From Kalaharituber pfeilii (taxonomy: Eukaryota; Ascomycota; Pezizomycetes; Pezizales; Pezizaceae), in NCBI GenBank assembly GCA_015179045.1, contig WHUZ01000024.1, forward strand, positions 1 through 64,000: 64,000 nt of DNA, read 5' to 3'. The translations under genes and the position numbers were made by a program. This document shows, piece after piece, positions 10,228 to 19,891 of the stretch. Under the pieces are notes generated by a model, which ran no database searches, was not told where the DNA came from, and saw only the letters and a list, made by a program, of their open reading frames with translations. The stretch's first letter is position 1, and every line of letters starts with the position of its first letter.

Positions 10228-10303
10228 TTTTCATTTTTTTTTCATTTTTTTTTTTTTTTTTCATGTCATTAATCGCTTGCCACTCCTATGGGCTATGGAC
10301 ACG
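10228..10303 (-). mobile_element. Micro-LINE: type-A tail, minus strand
   Basis: Poly-T with some C, then the reverse complement of the type-A tail (GCGATTAATGAC-like). The flanks GATTTCGTTAAT and GATTTCATTGAT could be a diverged 12-bp TSD. It lies immediately after the stop of the membrane-protein gene and may supply its 3'UTR. Confidence 0.65.
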
Positions 10304-10970
10304 ATTTCATTGATTACAGCAGCGTTGAGGGTACAGAGGCTGGGCTGGACATGGTTGGAAGGGCGATGAGGAGTTAAGGGAAAGGAGTGGGCGGAGATGT
10401 GGTCATCGTTTGGAGTCGCCTATTAGACCGTGAGCTAAAATGGAGAGGAGAGGGAGCAACCATCGAGTGGTACTCAAGGGAATAGAGGGGTCGGGAGCAG
10501 GGAATTGAGGGACTTGCTTACCTGATGATCGGAAAATTCGAGGACTTTTTTGTTTTGTTACGTAACCCGTATATAGCTTTAAGCCTATATTGCTGGGGAG
10601 AGGAGTTTGCTGGAAAGAGTAGGGAAGTTGACAGACTTGGACGGTGGAAGGAGTGTGGGTGCGGAGGAGACCGCACCCTATTGGATGGAGGAATGTTTCG
10701 TGGCGGGAGACCGAGAATCCCGTTATGGGAAGTGCTGAAGAAGCGGTTGCTACCCATATAGAGGCTAACGGAGTCAACAGGTTGATAGAGACGGTGCAGG
10801 AGGCCGGCTTGCAAGGAGATGGAAGGAGGATTCACCGCAAGTCGGGCTGAGAGGGAGGAGGGAATGGCATGTATGTAGGGGTCATCTTTCGGTACAATTT
10901 AGCAGGCTGTTATACGAATACGAGTAAAAAAAAAAAAAAGAAAAAAAAAAAAAAAAAAAAGAAAAAACGT
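10304..10970 (+). other. Poly-A-ended sequence, possible decayed retroelement
   Basis: G-rich, plus-strand sequence ends in an A-rich run (10926-10971). A frame contains CGCGGDR-like residues after a Trp, faintly like the Cys-rich end of LINE ORF2. Around 10555-10590 a minus-strand type-C tail remnant (ACGTAACCC, AAGCCTAT) seems embedded. No TSD was found, so the identity is weak. Confidence 0.3.
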
Positions 10971-11812
10971 AACAATGTGAATCAACAATAAAAGACTAAA
11001 GACTATTTCTTGACACGACAGCTAAGTGCACTCATGAGAGTGAATGTCCAGTACGACACATTAGACTACTAACAAGCTGAAACAGAACAAGTCAAGAACG
11101 GCAGGAACCGCAGTGACGTCGTCTGCTAAGGGATGAAACTGTCAATGGTTTTATCCCACATATAGATCGTCATGGAATAGGGAATCGAAGACTATGTGCA
11201 GAGATTATTTGCAAACCTCATCCAGTTGGGTATCAGCTTTACGCCATCTTTTACATTCTAGAACCTGCATTACGCCATCAGAGTGCTTAGAAAAATTCTA
11301 ATATCAGGCAGCAGTCCTGAAGTTGAACAACTTCGAGCTCTACAATCTCCGTTCAAGTCAATCAATTACAACAACTACCAACACTAATAGTCTAACCCTA
11401 CACGTCAGGGCGCAGCAACGCATGTCACAGAGCTGGCAAGAACAAAGCTACTTCTTGATGCATTGAGCGGTTGTAATGTAAATGTTGCTCGTGGCTTTTG
11501 GTTGTCATAGACATTAATCATGAGACAGAGTTGCACAATGAAAACAAATTTTTCCAACACACTTTACATACCGAGGATGTAGAAACGTGAATGTCGTCGT
11601 ACACCTTAGGTAGTATAGAAGTCTTTTGGAGCGATTTCACATAGACTAGGGATTTTGGAAATCCCTCAATCCATCACTGTCTTCTCTCAGAAGATCTCGG
11701 CGATTGTATTGCTACTTCAGCGAGATCTGTTAATATTTAGATCCTGGTATAATATGCTGCTGATTTCTATTTCTATTGAAGGTTATGGCAACCAAGGTAC
11801 TTTCAAAGAATT
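10971..11812. other. Intergenic, AT-rich, nothing recognised
   Basis: No coding frame or repeat that I can support. Confidence 0.5.
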
Positions 11813-12621
11813 ACCTAATTTAAGTCCTCCCTGTATATAGTATAGCTCAACATCCTCGAAATCAGAAAAATAATATAGAAAACTAGTAATTCTCATCCAT
11901 CTAGGGCTGGTCTTTTATTGAAAGTCAACAATTGCATATACTGATCATGTGAGATGCAGTGCACCTTCAATTGTATAGAAGTAGTTTATGTTTCTGAGCT
12001 AATCTCTATACCTTACCTCGCCGTAGCCTACCAGGCGGCACGCGAGTAATGAAAAAAAAAAAAAAAAAAAAAAAATCTATACCTTGATCTAACCTTCAGT
12101 GTTCCTAGACTCCTCAAGCTGCAGCTAAACAAGCTACAAAAAGACACTATGGAGGAATTCATATGCAAGGCTGGGACTGGGAAAGATCTTTAGTTCACAA
12201 GATAGGAGGGTCTGAATACTAGAAGAGGGGTTGGGTAGAAGAAGGTTCCAACCGCAAATTTGAGCTACAGGTCTCTTCTATCATACCTGGCACCTCAGAA
12301 GGAGTTACTATTACTACCCCTAGTGCTTCAACTACTACTTCTTCAAGTCCCGGTATTCCTGAATCACTTGAGGAGTCTAGGAATACTGAAGGTTAGATCA
12401 GAGTATAGAGATTAGATCAGAGTATAGAGATTAGCTCAGAAACATAAACTACTTCTATACAATTGAAGGTGCACTGCATCCCACATGATCTGTATATACA
12501 ATTGTTGACTTTTAATAAAAAGACCAGCCCTAGATGGATGAGAATTACTAGTTTTCTATATAATTTTCCTGATTTCGAGGATGTTAAGCTATGCTATATA
12601 CAGGGAGGGCTCAAATTAGGT
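11813..12621. repeat. Long inverted repeat (hairpin-forming element)
   Basis: The left arm (11813-12120, less a 61-bp LINE tail) and right arm (about 12369-12621) are reverse complements over about 250 bp, roughly 90% identical by eye. The shared core includes AGGGCTGGTCTTTT and GAAGTAGTTTATGTTTCTGA. The ends are ACCTAATTT in inverted order. The right arm carries a duplicated 22-bp unit (AGAGTATAGAGATTAGATC). The spacer of about 250 bp includes a Thr/Ser-coding-like stretch. It may be a fold-back MITE; the flanks GAATT / GAATA are too short to prove a TSD. Transcribed, it would give a long double-stranded RNA. Confidence 0.75.
12015..12075 (+). mobile_element. Micro-LINE: type-A tail in left arm of inverted repeat
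   Basis: Type-A tail (ACCTCGCCGTAGCCTACCAG) with poly-A. The TSD TCTATACCTT lies at 12005-12014 and 12076-12085. The right arm of the inverted repeat lacks it and shows the empty site. Confidence 0.88.
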
Positions 12622-12999
12622 GAATAATAATGAATTTGGTTGTAAATAATGGAATTTTGATTTTTTCCTCATTATGATAGCAAATTCTGATTCAGCGATG
12701 TCAAATTAGTATAATGTTAAGCAATTTCTATAGTTGCAATATATTCAAAATAAGTAGTAGAGCGAGGAATGTATGACGAATAGTGCCTGAAGAATGGATC
12801 GTTACAGGGGGGCAGATCGTTACCACATCGGGCACGTTATATGATTCCACAGAATTTCAGTGTGAGTTTTTTGATGGTTGTGTGGTTGCGGTGATTGCAC
12901 GTTTGTGTGTCGAAAAAATTGTATGGTTTCTCATTCAAAAAAAGTTCGCACAGACTTTTGGCCACTAAACCGTGTCTTGTTTTCGAGCTCCATAGCACC
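12622..12999. other. Intergenic, nothing recognised
   Basis: AT-rich sequence with no supportable feature. Confidence 0.5.
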
Positions 13000-13011
13000 G
13001 ACCCTCCAACC

Positions 13012-13048
13012 TGTGAGTAATGATATTAAAAAAAAAAAAAGAAAAAAA
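13012..13048 (+). mobile_element. Shortest micro-LINE: 17 nt of tail plus poly-A
   Basis: Between two perfect 12-bp copies of GACCCTCCAACC (13000-13011 and 13049-13060) lie only TGTGAGTAATGATATT and an A-run with one G. GAGTAATGATATT is the extreme 3' end of type-A LINEs. It looks like a retrotransposition event aborted after about 15 nt of template. Confidence 0.87.
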
Positions 13049-13225
13049 GACCCTCCAACCGTACTCCATAGCAGCTGGGTACGTGAACTGCGCGTGAGTA
13101 CCTTAAAGCTGCATAATTCGTCAGTATTTCTGGCACCCCCGAGCACAACCTGCATAGTGAATTATGGGGCAACGCATTAATCCTCTCAAACAATTATGTT
13201 CAAATGCATACGATGTGTGCTGCAG

Positions 13226-13278
13226 GCCCTGCCATGGCGAATAGCTGCATGCGGGGTCACGTGATTAAAAAAAAAAAA
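13226..13278 (+). mobile_element. Micro-LINE: type-B tail (53 bp)
   Basis: Type-B tail and poly-A. A perfect 11-bp TSD, GTGTGCTGCAG, lies at 13215-13225 and 13279-13289. Confidence 0.9.
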
Positions 13279-13289
13279 GTGTGCTGCAG

Positions 13290-13967
13290 ATCTTGACCGC
13301 TTTTGCAAGTTAAGGCATGGAAGGCCTTACTCGAGTACATACGCAGATCTGTAGACTGGTGGAATTAGTGCATCAGGATAGAATTTCGTCAATGTCTATG
13401 GCCAGCGCAAACGTGCTTAGGTTTTGCCAATAGATAGTCCACCACCTGTCAACACATTTCTACCTTGATCACGCAGTGGAGTCACATATATCAATCTCCT
13501 GATAGATCTCCTTATTTGACGAATTACAGTTGATACCTAGCTCTTGCGAGTCACAATCATGGTCAAGATGCAGGTGGGTTGAACGGAATCAACTTCAAAG
13601 TACAGTATTATGAGACTCGCGCTTTGATTGTTTGCCTGCTTTTTTCTGCACGCATTTTTGTTCTTTGTTTTCGTTCATTTTGTACTCACAGGGAAGCAAA
13701 CCTTTTTGCCAATTAAGGAGCGATCAATCGTGATCAACGTCAACGGCCCTCTAAAGGAGTGAATTCCCCACCACCCTAAGAGACTCATGCAGTGTGCTTG
13801 TGAAAACAACTTCAATGTAGGTCTGGGGTTTAATATCATGTAACTTCTTGCAGGTTGCTGGACATATGGTATTTAAGTCCATATATCTTCGCTGATAATC
13901 CTTTACTCTCTCTCCCCTGGCGATCGCCAACATATCACATTTCCTCGTGCCGCACTCATGCAGCCGT
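13290..13967. other. Intergenic; one unassigned minus-strand frame
   Basis: A minus-strand frame at 13751-13975 (75 codons) has a protein-like composition with several Cys. I cannot assign it. Nothing else is supportable. No upstream ferrochelatase exon is visible here. Confidence 0.4.
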
Positions 13968-14026
13968 ATCGCCATAGCCGTAAGGGCGGCACGCGATTAA
14001 TGATATAAAAAGAAAAAAAAAAAAAA
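13968..14026 (+). mobile_element. Micro-LINE: type-A tail abutting ferrochelatase fragment
   Basis: ATCGCCATAGCCGTAAGGGC tail followed by an A-rich run. No TSD is visible: the left flank is CATGCAGCCGT and the right flank ATTAAGGGG. The right flank is ferrochelatase exon and the left is not, so the insertion coincided with, or was followed by, a deletion or rearrangement. Confidence 0.8.
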
Positions 14027-14028
14027 TT

Positions 14029-14453
14029 AAGGGGAAAACGGATATGGTGTTGATTCCAATTGCGTTTACATGTAGGGCAAATATTCTACAAAGGTTACTT
14101 CGGCAAGGGCTAATTGTCTTCCAAAGCGGACCACATCGAGACGCTGCATGAGTTGGACCTGGAGATCATCAAAGAGTCGAAGCAGCCGGGGATTAAGCGC
14201 GCGGAGTCGCTGAATGGAGACCCACTATTCATTGAGGCGTTGGCAGATATTGCGAAGATGCATTTGGAGAGCGGGGAGAAATGCTCAAGGCAGTTGGCGC
14301 TGAGGTGTCCGATGTGTGTGAATCTGAGATGTCAGGAACAAAAGGTGAGATATCTTCCGCTTATATTACTGGAATTGGGGTAATTGCAGAATTCTCTAAC
14401 ATGAACTATTCAATGTATAGAAATTCTTTGCGGGACAAAAGAAGAGTGAGTAA
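14029..14453 (+). pseudogene. hem15: Ferrochelatase, C-terminal exons only
   Basis: Three exon pieces join in frame: 14029-14071, 14127-14344 and 14421-14453, with GT-AG introns of 55 and 76 bp. The second intron has a CTAAC branch site. The product reads LIPIAFTSDHIETLHELDLE and AESLNGDPLF, then CSRQLALRCPMCVNLRC, QEQKKFFAG and a stop. The His and Glu of SDHIETL are the conserved active-site pair of ferrochelatase, which inserts iron into protoporphyrin IX at the mitochondrial inner membrane. C-x2-C-x4-C matches the C-terminal [2Fe-2S] cysteines known in animal and many fungal enzymes. Only about 97 of roughly 390 residues are present; upstream sequence is a LINE tail and unrelated DNA. It is therefore a truncated copy, unless the missing exons lie elsewhere through misassembly. 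Confidence 0.85.
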
Positions 14454-15213
14454 ATAAATACAGAGTTCATTGTTGTGGGAGAATGTAATATCGGATCCGA
14501 AGGAAATGCATGCCAACAGTGGGAGTGTGACGTCGTCGTTGCCCTTGTTTGCCATTGGTTGTATCATACGAATTAATATTTTTGGGCCAAGAAAGAGAAT
14601 AGCAAAAAAAAAAATTTTAAATCGAATGTTTTTGAGCATTATTGATGATTGAATTACCTGAAAATGACCTTATAGGAGCAACGTGAAAAAAATAATAATA
14701 CGTAAATCACCGAGACCAGGACATTCTGGAACTTCATCGTATTATAAAGCAAGATTAGATATTTTCCTTTTTAATCGTATTGCGAAAGAGCGTGGGGTTT
14801 CAAAACCATAATGTCGCTTGCTCCTCGAACGGTACCTCCCAAGTTTCCCGCTCACAAAACGAAAAAAAAAAACATAATCGAGCCTTAATTTTTGACCGCT
14901 CGTTGGTTTCTCTTTTTTCTCTTTTTTTTTTATTTTATTTTTTATTTTATTTTATTTTATTTTTTTTTCATATTTTGTCCCCACCTTTTCAGCGAACCAA
15001 CCTTTATGCTTTTCTTGATCTAAGCTGCAGGGCTTCCCACGTCCCCGCTGCTTCGTAACCGGTAAGGTGTTGGCTGGAACTTTCTTTTTCTTCGTCTTTT
15101 CTTTCTTTCTTTTTTTTTTTTTTTTTTTCTTGTTTTTCTTTTCTTTTTATATGCTCGAAGAGAGTAAGGTTTATTAAGGTTTATTGGTTTGAACCCACTC
15201 AAACGCTTCATTG
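14454..15213. other. Intergenic with pyrimidine-rich low-complexity tracts
   Basis: 14910-14970 is a T-rich tract with a TTTTA repeat, and 15083-15150 is a T/C-rich tract. No coding feature is supportable. Confidence 0.5.
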
Positions 15214-16134
15214 CAGTGTAACCTTGCTATAGCAGTTTCGTTATAGCTTATTGGGGGCAAGATTAGTCATGTGCTTGGCAGCTGAATTCAGAAACCAGAG
15301 TCCTGAACTGCACGCAAGATATTCTAGTCCGCGATTTTCGAGAGTACAAAATCGAGAGTCAGAGGTATTGATCAAGTACTCCACAAATGCAAGATCAATA
15401 GCAAAATTACCTCCAAAGCTGAACCTTAAGGTAGCAAAGCATTGACGAAAAGAAGACTGGAGCTGCAAAATCAAAAGAAACTCTAGATGCATCTCGAAAG
15501 TATTTCACAAATGAATCCGGTATGCTCCAAGCGTACCCTTTTTTGTGGAATTGGACCAAATTAGACTGACTGGTTGTTCAATTGAGTTGTCATTGATTAG
15601 TCATGAATTCCTCTAGCCGTTGTTTCGTTATAGTAAGAATAATTTGTATTTAGACAGAAATAACTTTTGCTCAACCTAATTTTTGTTTCGTTATGGTGCT
15701 GGAAGTTAAGACCAAATATATCCGCCCACCAACATTTTCCAACTCAATCAGCTGTACCAAATCAACTCCGATTTGTGTGATCATATCATAGATTTGTTGC
15801 TTTTCGAGTGATGAACAAATCTGTTATTTCCACCTTTTATTTGATTAAAGATTGGTGGAGCTGATATGCACCAAACTTAGGGCTTTTTGGAGCCTATGTT
15901 ACATAAGTGGGGCAAAACTGCCAAGCGGAAAATGCCAAGGCAGAAATGCTAAGTTAGACAAGAGTGCGAACGGAATGACGGCTCTGTGCAATTTTCAGTA
16001 TAGAATTTTTATTTTTTTATTTTATTTTATTTTTTTTTTGTGGTTACGTAACCCCGCATACAGGCTACAAGCCTATGGCATGAAATAGCAAGGTTTTCGC
16101 TATAACGAGTTTCGTTATCGCAAGCTTACGCTTC
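15214..16134. mobile_element. Possible decayed pogo/Tc1-like element
   Basis: The left end GTGTAACCTTGCTATAGC and the right end (reverse complement GCGTAAGCTTGCGATAAC) are imperfect inverted repeats. Both continue into TTTCGTTATAGC-like sequence. Similar TTTCGTTATA motifs recur inside at 15620 and 15690. The style resembles pogo-type termini. No intact transposase and no clear TA duplication are seen, so this is tentative. Confidence 0.4.
16008..16087 (-). mobile_element. Micro-LINE: type-C tail, minus strand
   Basis: A T-rich run, then GTTACGTAACCCCGCATACA and GGCTACAAGCCTATGGCA, the reverse complement of the type-C tail. No TSD could be fixed in the T-rich flank. Confidence 0.6.
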
Positions 16135-16262
16135 ATGAGACAGTCACGGTTCAGTTGAGCTGCCACTGCCCTCAAGTCTGGGAAGACGACAAAAGCCAAT
16201 AACTCGCCGCTGACGACTCCCAGATTGCCAGTTAACCTCCACCAGTACGATATAAATTAAAT

Positions 16263-16312
16263 CCTTGCCATAGGGTAGTAGCCTGTATGCGGGCTTATAT
16301 GACCAACAAAAT
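16263..16312 (+). repeat. Type-C LINE tail remnant
   Basis: CCTTGCCATAGGGTAGTAGC followed by CTGTATGCGGGCTTATATGA; the poly-A is eroded. No TSD was found. Confidence 0.6.
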
Positions 16313-16413
16313 GTGAGATGTACAAATTTCCTGTATCGCCAACAAGATACTGCCCTGTGTCTGCATTCTTGCCCTGAGATGAAGGGCGTAAAGGGTCCCT
16401 TAGGCTACCTCCT

Positions 16414-16481
16414 GCCCTGCCATGGCGATCAGCTGCAAGCGGGGTTATGTGATATAAAAAAAAAATAAAAAGTAAAAAAAA
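16414..16481 (+). mobile_element. Micro-LINE: type-B tail (68 bp)
   Basis: Type-B tail and A-rich run. The TSD AGGCTACCTCCT / AGGCTACCTTCT lies at 16402-16413 and 16482-16493. Confidence 0.87.
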
Positions 16482-16493
16482 AGGCTACCTTCT

Positions 16494-17282
16494 AACATAA
16501 TTCTGCCCTGCTTGTGCATGCTGCCGATAGTCCCGCCTGCCGCCTGCTTCTGGTTGTGCTACGGCGTTCGATTGTGCTCAATTCAGTGTCATAAAAACCC
16601 TCGATCTGAGCACGAACAGCTGATGATAATAAATATTCCGACGTAATATTGAGTGTTATTCATGTAATTTTCCGTTGCAATGTCTATGCTTGCAAGTAGC
16701 TGCAAACTTACAAGACTGAGTGGTCTTAGCTGTTCACTCGTGATCTGCGGCAGTCATGATGGCGTGCATGAGCAGACTCCTATTCAAGGACGACGTACAT
16801 GACAAATCAAACAACACTGGTGCGACTTTGTTTAAGATTATGCTGCACATCCAACAGGGATGATACACAATTGCAACGTCGAAGAATCTATTCGATTCTA
16901 CGAATGCAAAGTCACAGCACTGATTTGACGCCATTTCAGCTCCGACTCAGGTGTTTCTTGCATTTGCGCAGCACAGGCCTCATGAAATTGCTGCTAATGC
17001 ACCCTGGCTCACTACTGCCATTTCAGTACCGTTCTGATATGTCGACAACAGGAGTCAATTCCTACATGTGCGGGCTTATATTTCCACAGGGTCCTTGAAA
17101 ATATATTAAGGTGCTTCATATGGCCCTCGCAGCCACCCATAACCCTCTTCAAGACCGTTTCTCAGCTATCTCAATTCTACAAATACGCGCAATCCGACAC
17201 TTTCCTGACATAAAGTACAATTTGTCCTTTGGCTTTCTACCTTCACAACACTCATTGTTACCTACGAATTTTAATTGGTCCC
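16494..17282. other. Intergenic, upstream of GTPase gene
   Basis: No gene recognised. It may contain the GTPase promoter and 5'UTR; no clear TATA element is seen. Confidence 0.4.
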
Positions 17283-18529
17283 ATGAAGTTTACCGCTTAC
17301 GCTGCGCAACTTGCGGCCAGCTTGCAGGATGCCGTCAATCCAATTGTTATAGGGGTGATGGGCATGACAGGAACAGGAAAGAGTACCTTTATCAAACTCT
17401 TGACCAACGATCCAAAAATCATTGTTGGAGAGGACTTGGAGTCATGTAAGCGACCACTTTACGTCCTGACGACGCATATTCCCCAGCAGAATCTTTCATT
17501 GTCATATCCATAGTAGGCGTCTGAGGCTGATTTTTATTCCTGTGAATAGGCACTCAGCAAGTACAGCTTTCTAGGGTGCAGTTTCAGACGGACGGCAGAT
17601 CCTATGATGTGTATTTTGCAGATACACCAGGCTTCGACGACACCAATCTATCAGACACTGATGTGCTAGAAAACATTGCTGTATGGCTTGGAAAGCAGTA
17701 TGAGATGCGAGTGAAGTTGTCCGGTATTATTTATCTCCACCGCATCACGGACGACCGAGTTGGAGGAAGCGCAGCACGCAACCTCACCATGCTTCACCAA
17801 CTTGTCGGTGATGATAACATGAGGAATGTTGTTATGGTAACAACTCGGTGGGAGGAGGTAAGTCTTTCCTTTCTTATCCCTTGCTTTGGCATGTGCCACC
17901 AACACTAAGATCCCGAGCTTTAGATGAATACGCCGGCACTGTTCAAGAAAGCCGAGACACGAGAAGCGCACCTCCTGAAGCCAGGAGGGAAATGGTATGG
18001 TATGGTTGCAAACAGAGCTACGCACGAGCGCCATGATGGCACCTATACCTCCGCCGGTAAAATTGTGGGAAGAATAGTGAAACAGTCTCCAGTTTTCATC
18101 CAAATACAAAAGGAGATTGCTTCCGGAAAAGGTCTGGCGGATACAGCAGCTGGCCACGCAGTGAAAACGAAGCTCGAACAGGACGCGGAAAAGCACAAGA
18201 AGGACCTCAACCGCCTCGAAGGGGAAATTCAGCAAGCTCAGGAGAGCGCGAAAAGGAACGCTGATCTTCTCCAGCAACAAACACAGAAATATACAGAGCT
18301 TCAAAAGGATGCGCAGAAGAACGCAAGGGAACTCACTCGTATTGAAGACGAAATGAAGAGAGCCAAGGAGACTTCGAAGAGGAATGCTGATCTTCTCGAG
18401 CAACAGAGGCAGGATCATATGGACTTGCTTAGCAGGACGAAACATGAGGAGGAAGAAAAGAGAAAACTGCTGCAAGCAGACAACCGCAGGCTACAGGAAA
18501 AAGTCGATGACTTGGAGAGAGGGTGTTAA
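17283..18529 (+). CDS. AIG1/IMAP-like P-loop GTPase with C-terminal coiled coil
   Basis: The model is three exons, 17283-17445, 17550-17857 and 17924-18529, with GT-AG introns of 104 and 66 bp, giving 358 residues. The ATG at 17283 is in frame just before the G domain. Residues 21-35 hold IVIGVMGMTGTGKST (G1/P-loop). The joined exon 1-2 boundary reads GEDLESCTQ. DTPGFDDT is G3, and VVMVTTRWEE occupies the G4 position without a canonical TKxD. The block SGIIYLHRITDDRVGGSA is typical of fungal AIG1-like GTPases. The last 110 residues are Lys/Glu/Gln-rich with two similar heptad blocks (KRNADLLQQQTQ and KRNADLLEQQRQ), a coiled coil likely for self-association. In fungi these proteins form large variable families of unclear role; a link to defence or membrane trafficking is only an analogy to plant and animal relatives. 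The frame is intact. Confidence 0.88.
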
Positions 18530-19720
18530 CGAATGTTTCAGTGCAAGTGCTGTTACCTTCGTACCTGCCAACAGGGAAAGCGGTGACGGAACTCAACAGT
18601 GGACTCCTTAACGTGCAGCAATGGGAGATTTAGGGAGTTTGAGGCGAGTTACTCGCTATATTTGTTACTAGTGACTTATTTTCTTCATGTCCGTTGTAAT
18701 GTAACTTCAGCGTTGGTCACCTGTGGGAAGCAAGTGAGTGATTTGTTGGGAAAAAAAAAAAAGACAAAAACGCGTCGTTCAAGATGTAGGTTGTGAATGT
18801 GGTTTGTGAGTACTCTTTTTCTACACTCCGTGGAGTAAGCGACGAGCTTCAATACGGACAATCTCAGGAACAATAGTAGCCCCGTAACGGCTTACTTTGG
18901 GTTCAGTGAGCTTATCAAGATGCCGTTATTGTCAATTCCAAGCAATATCGAGCTGCAAAGATGATTTACGAAAACCATGAATAGCATTGACTCTGAGTAT
19001 TGGTTCCCAGGTGATACCATGCGTACCTCAAGATGGTCTTCTATACACCATGCTACCGCACATTGATGTTGCCAGAATGTGATATATGATGACTCTAACA
19101 ATTGAGGAGGAGTCATGGACGATTACACTATCGATAACGTACGGGGAAGGAGAGTAGAGAGAGAAATTGCCAACTGGAAGAGTGAAGGCTGTTGTATGAA
19201 GCGAGAACTGGACATGAAGTTTTAAATGAGTGGTGGTGGTGGAGGCGGGATCTGAGCCCGCGGCGGGGCGGGTGACAAACTGTATTGCAGGCCGTTGCAG
19301 TTGGCTGAAGACAAACCTCACTCGAGCTCGCTGAGAGCGCATTGAAAGAAGGGGGTTTGTACTATGGGCAAAAACTCTTGCGAAGGTTGTGGTGCTGGAG
19401 GTGGCATCTGGGCTCAATATGCTATCATTGGATATTGGTTTTCATCGTCGATTGAGAATCTGAAACAGCAATCATCTCTGGCGCAGCAGTGGCCGAACGG
19501 GAGGTTTCGTATTGAGTCTGCAGCTATCGGAGACGACACCACTTGGTGGTATGTACAGCACAGTGCAGGGGAGGGCGAGCGGGGAGAAGAATGAGAAGCA
19601 AAAGAGAGCCGGGCGCCAAGACCCACTGGCGTGCTTTGCGGCTGCGTGCATTGGTCAGTGCTTGGAATCATCGACTCGGAGGGGGCCTTCCAAGCGAGGG
19701 TGGGCCTTCGCATGAGATTG
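18530..19720. other. Intergenic, nothing recognised
   Basis: It includes a short A-run at 18751-18762 and several overlapping frames with no family resemblance. Confidence 0.45.
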
Positions 19721-19815
19721 TTTCAAGGTTTAACTCTCGCCAGACTATGAGCATAATTGGCTCGCTTGCGGATTGCGGTGGACGTGGCTGTTTGTTAGAT
19801 GCTGTCGCCGGTATG

Positions 19816-19823
19816 TATAAATA
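19816..19823 (+). promoter_or_regulatory. TATA box (TATAAATA)
   Basis: TATAAATA lies 68 bases upstream of the ATG at 19892. The same element in the same context occurs at 29081-29088 in the duplicated locus. Confidence 0.7.
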
Positions 19824-19891
19824 GCAGGCCGGCCTCACGGACGTCGCGCAGAAACCCACCCGCAGTCGCTTGTGCCGCTCGGAAGCCCACG

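Noticed and set aside
17666..18475. Minus-strand open frame of 269 codons opposite the GTPase gene
   Set aside because: Spans the GTPase introns and coil on the other strand; the plus-strand model has clear GTPase motifs.
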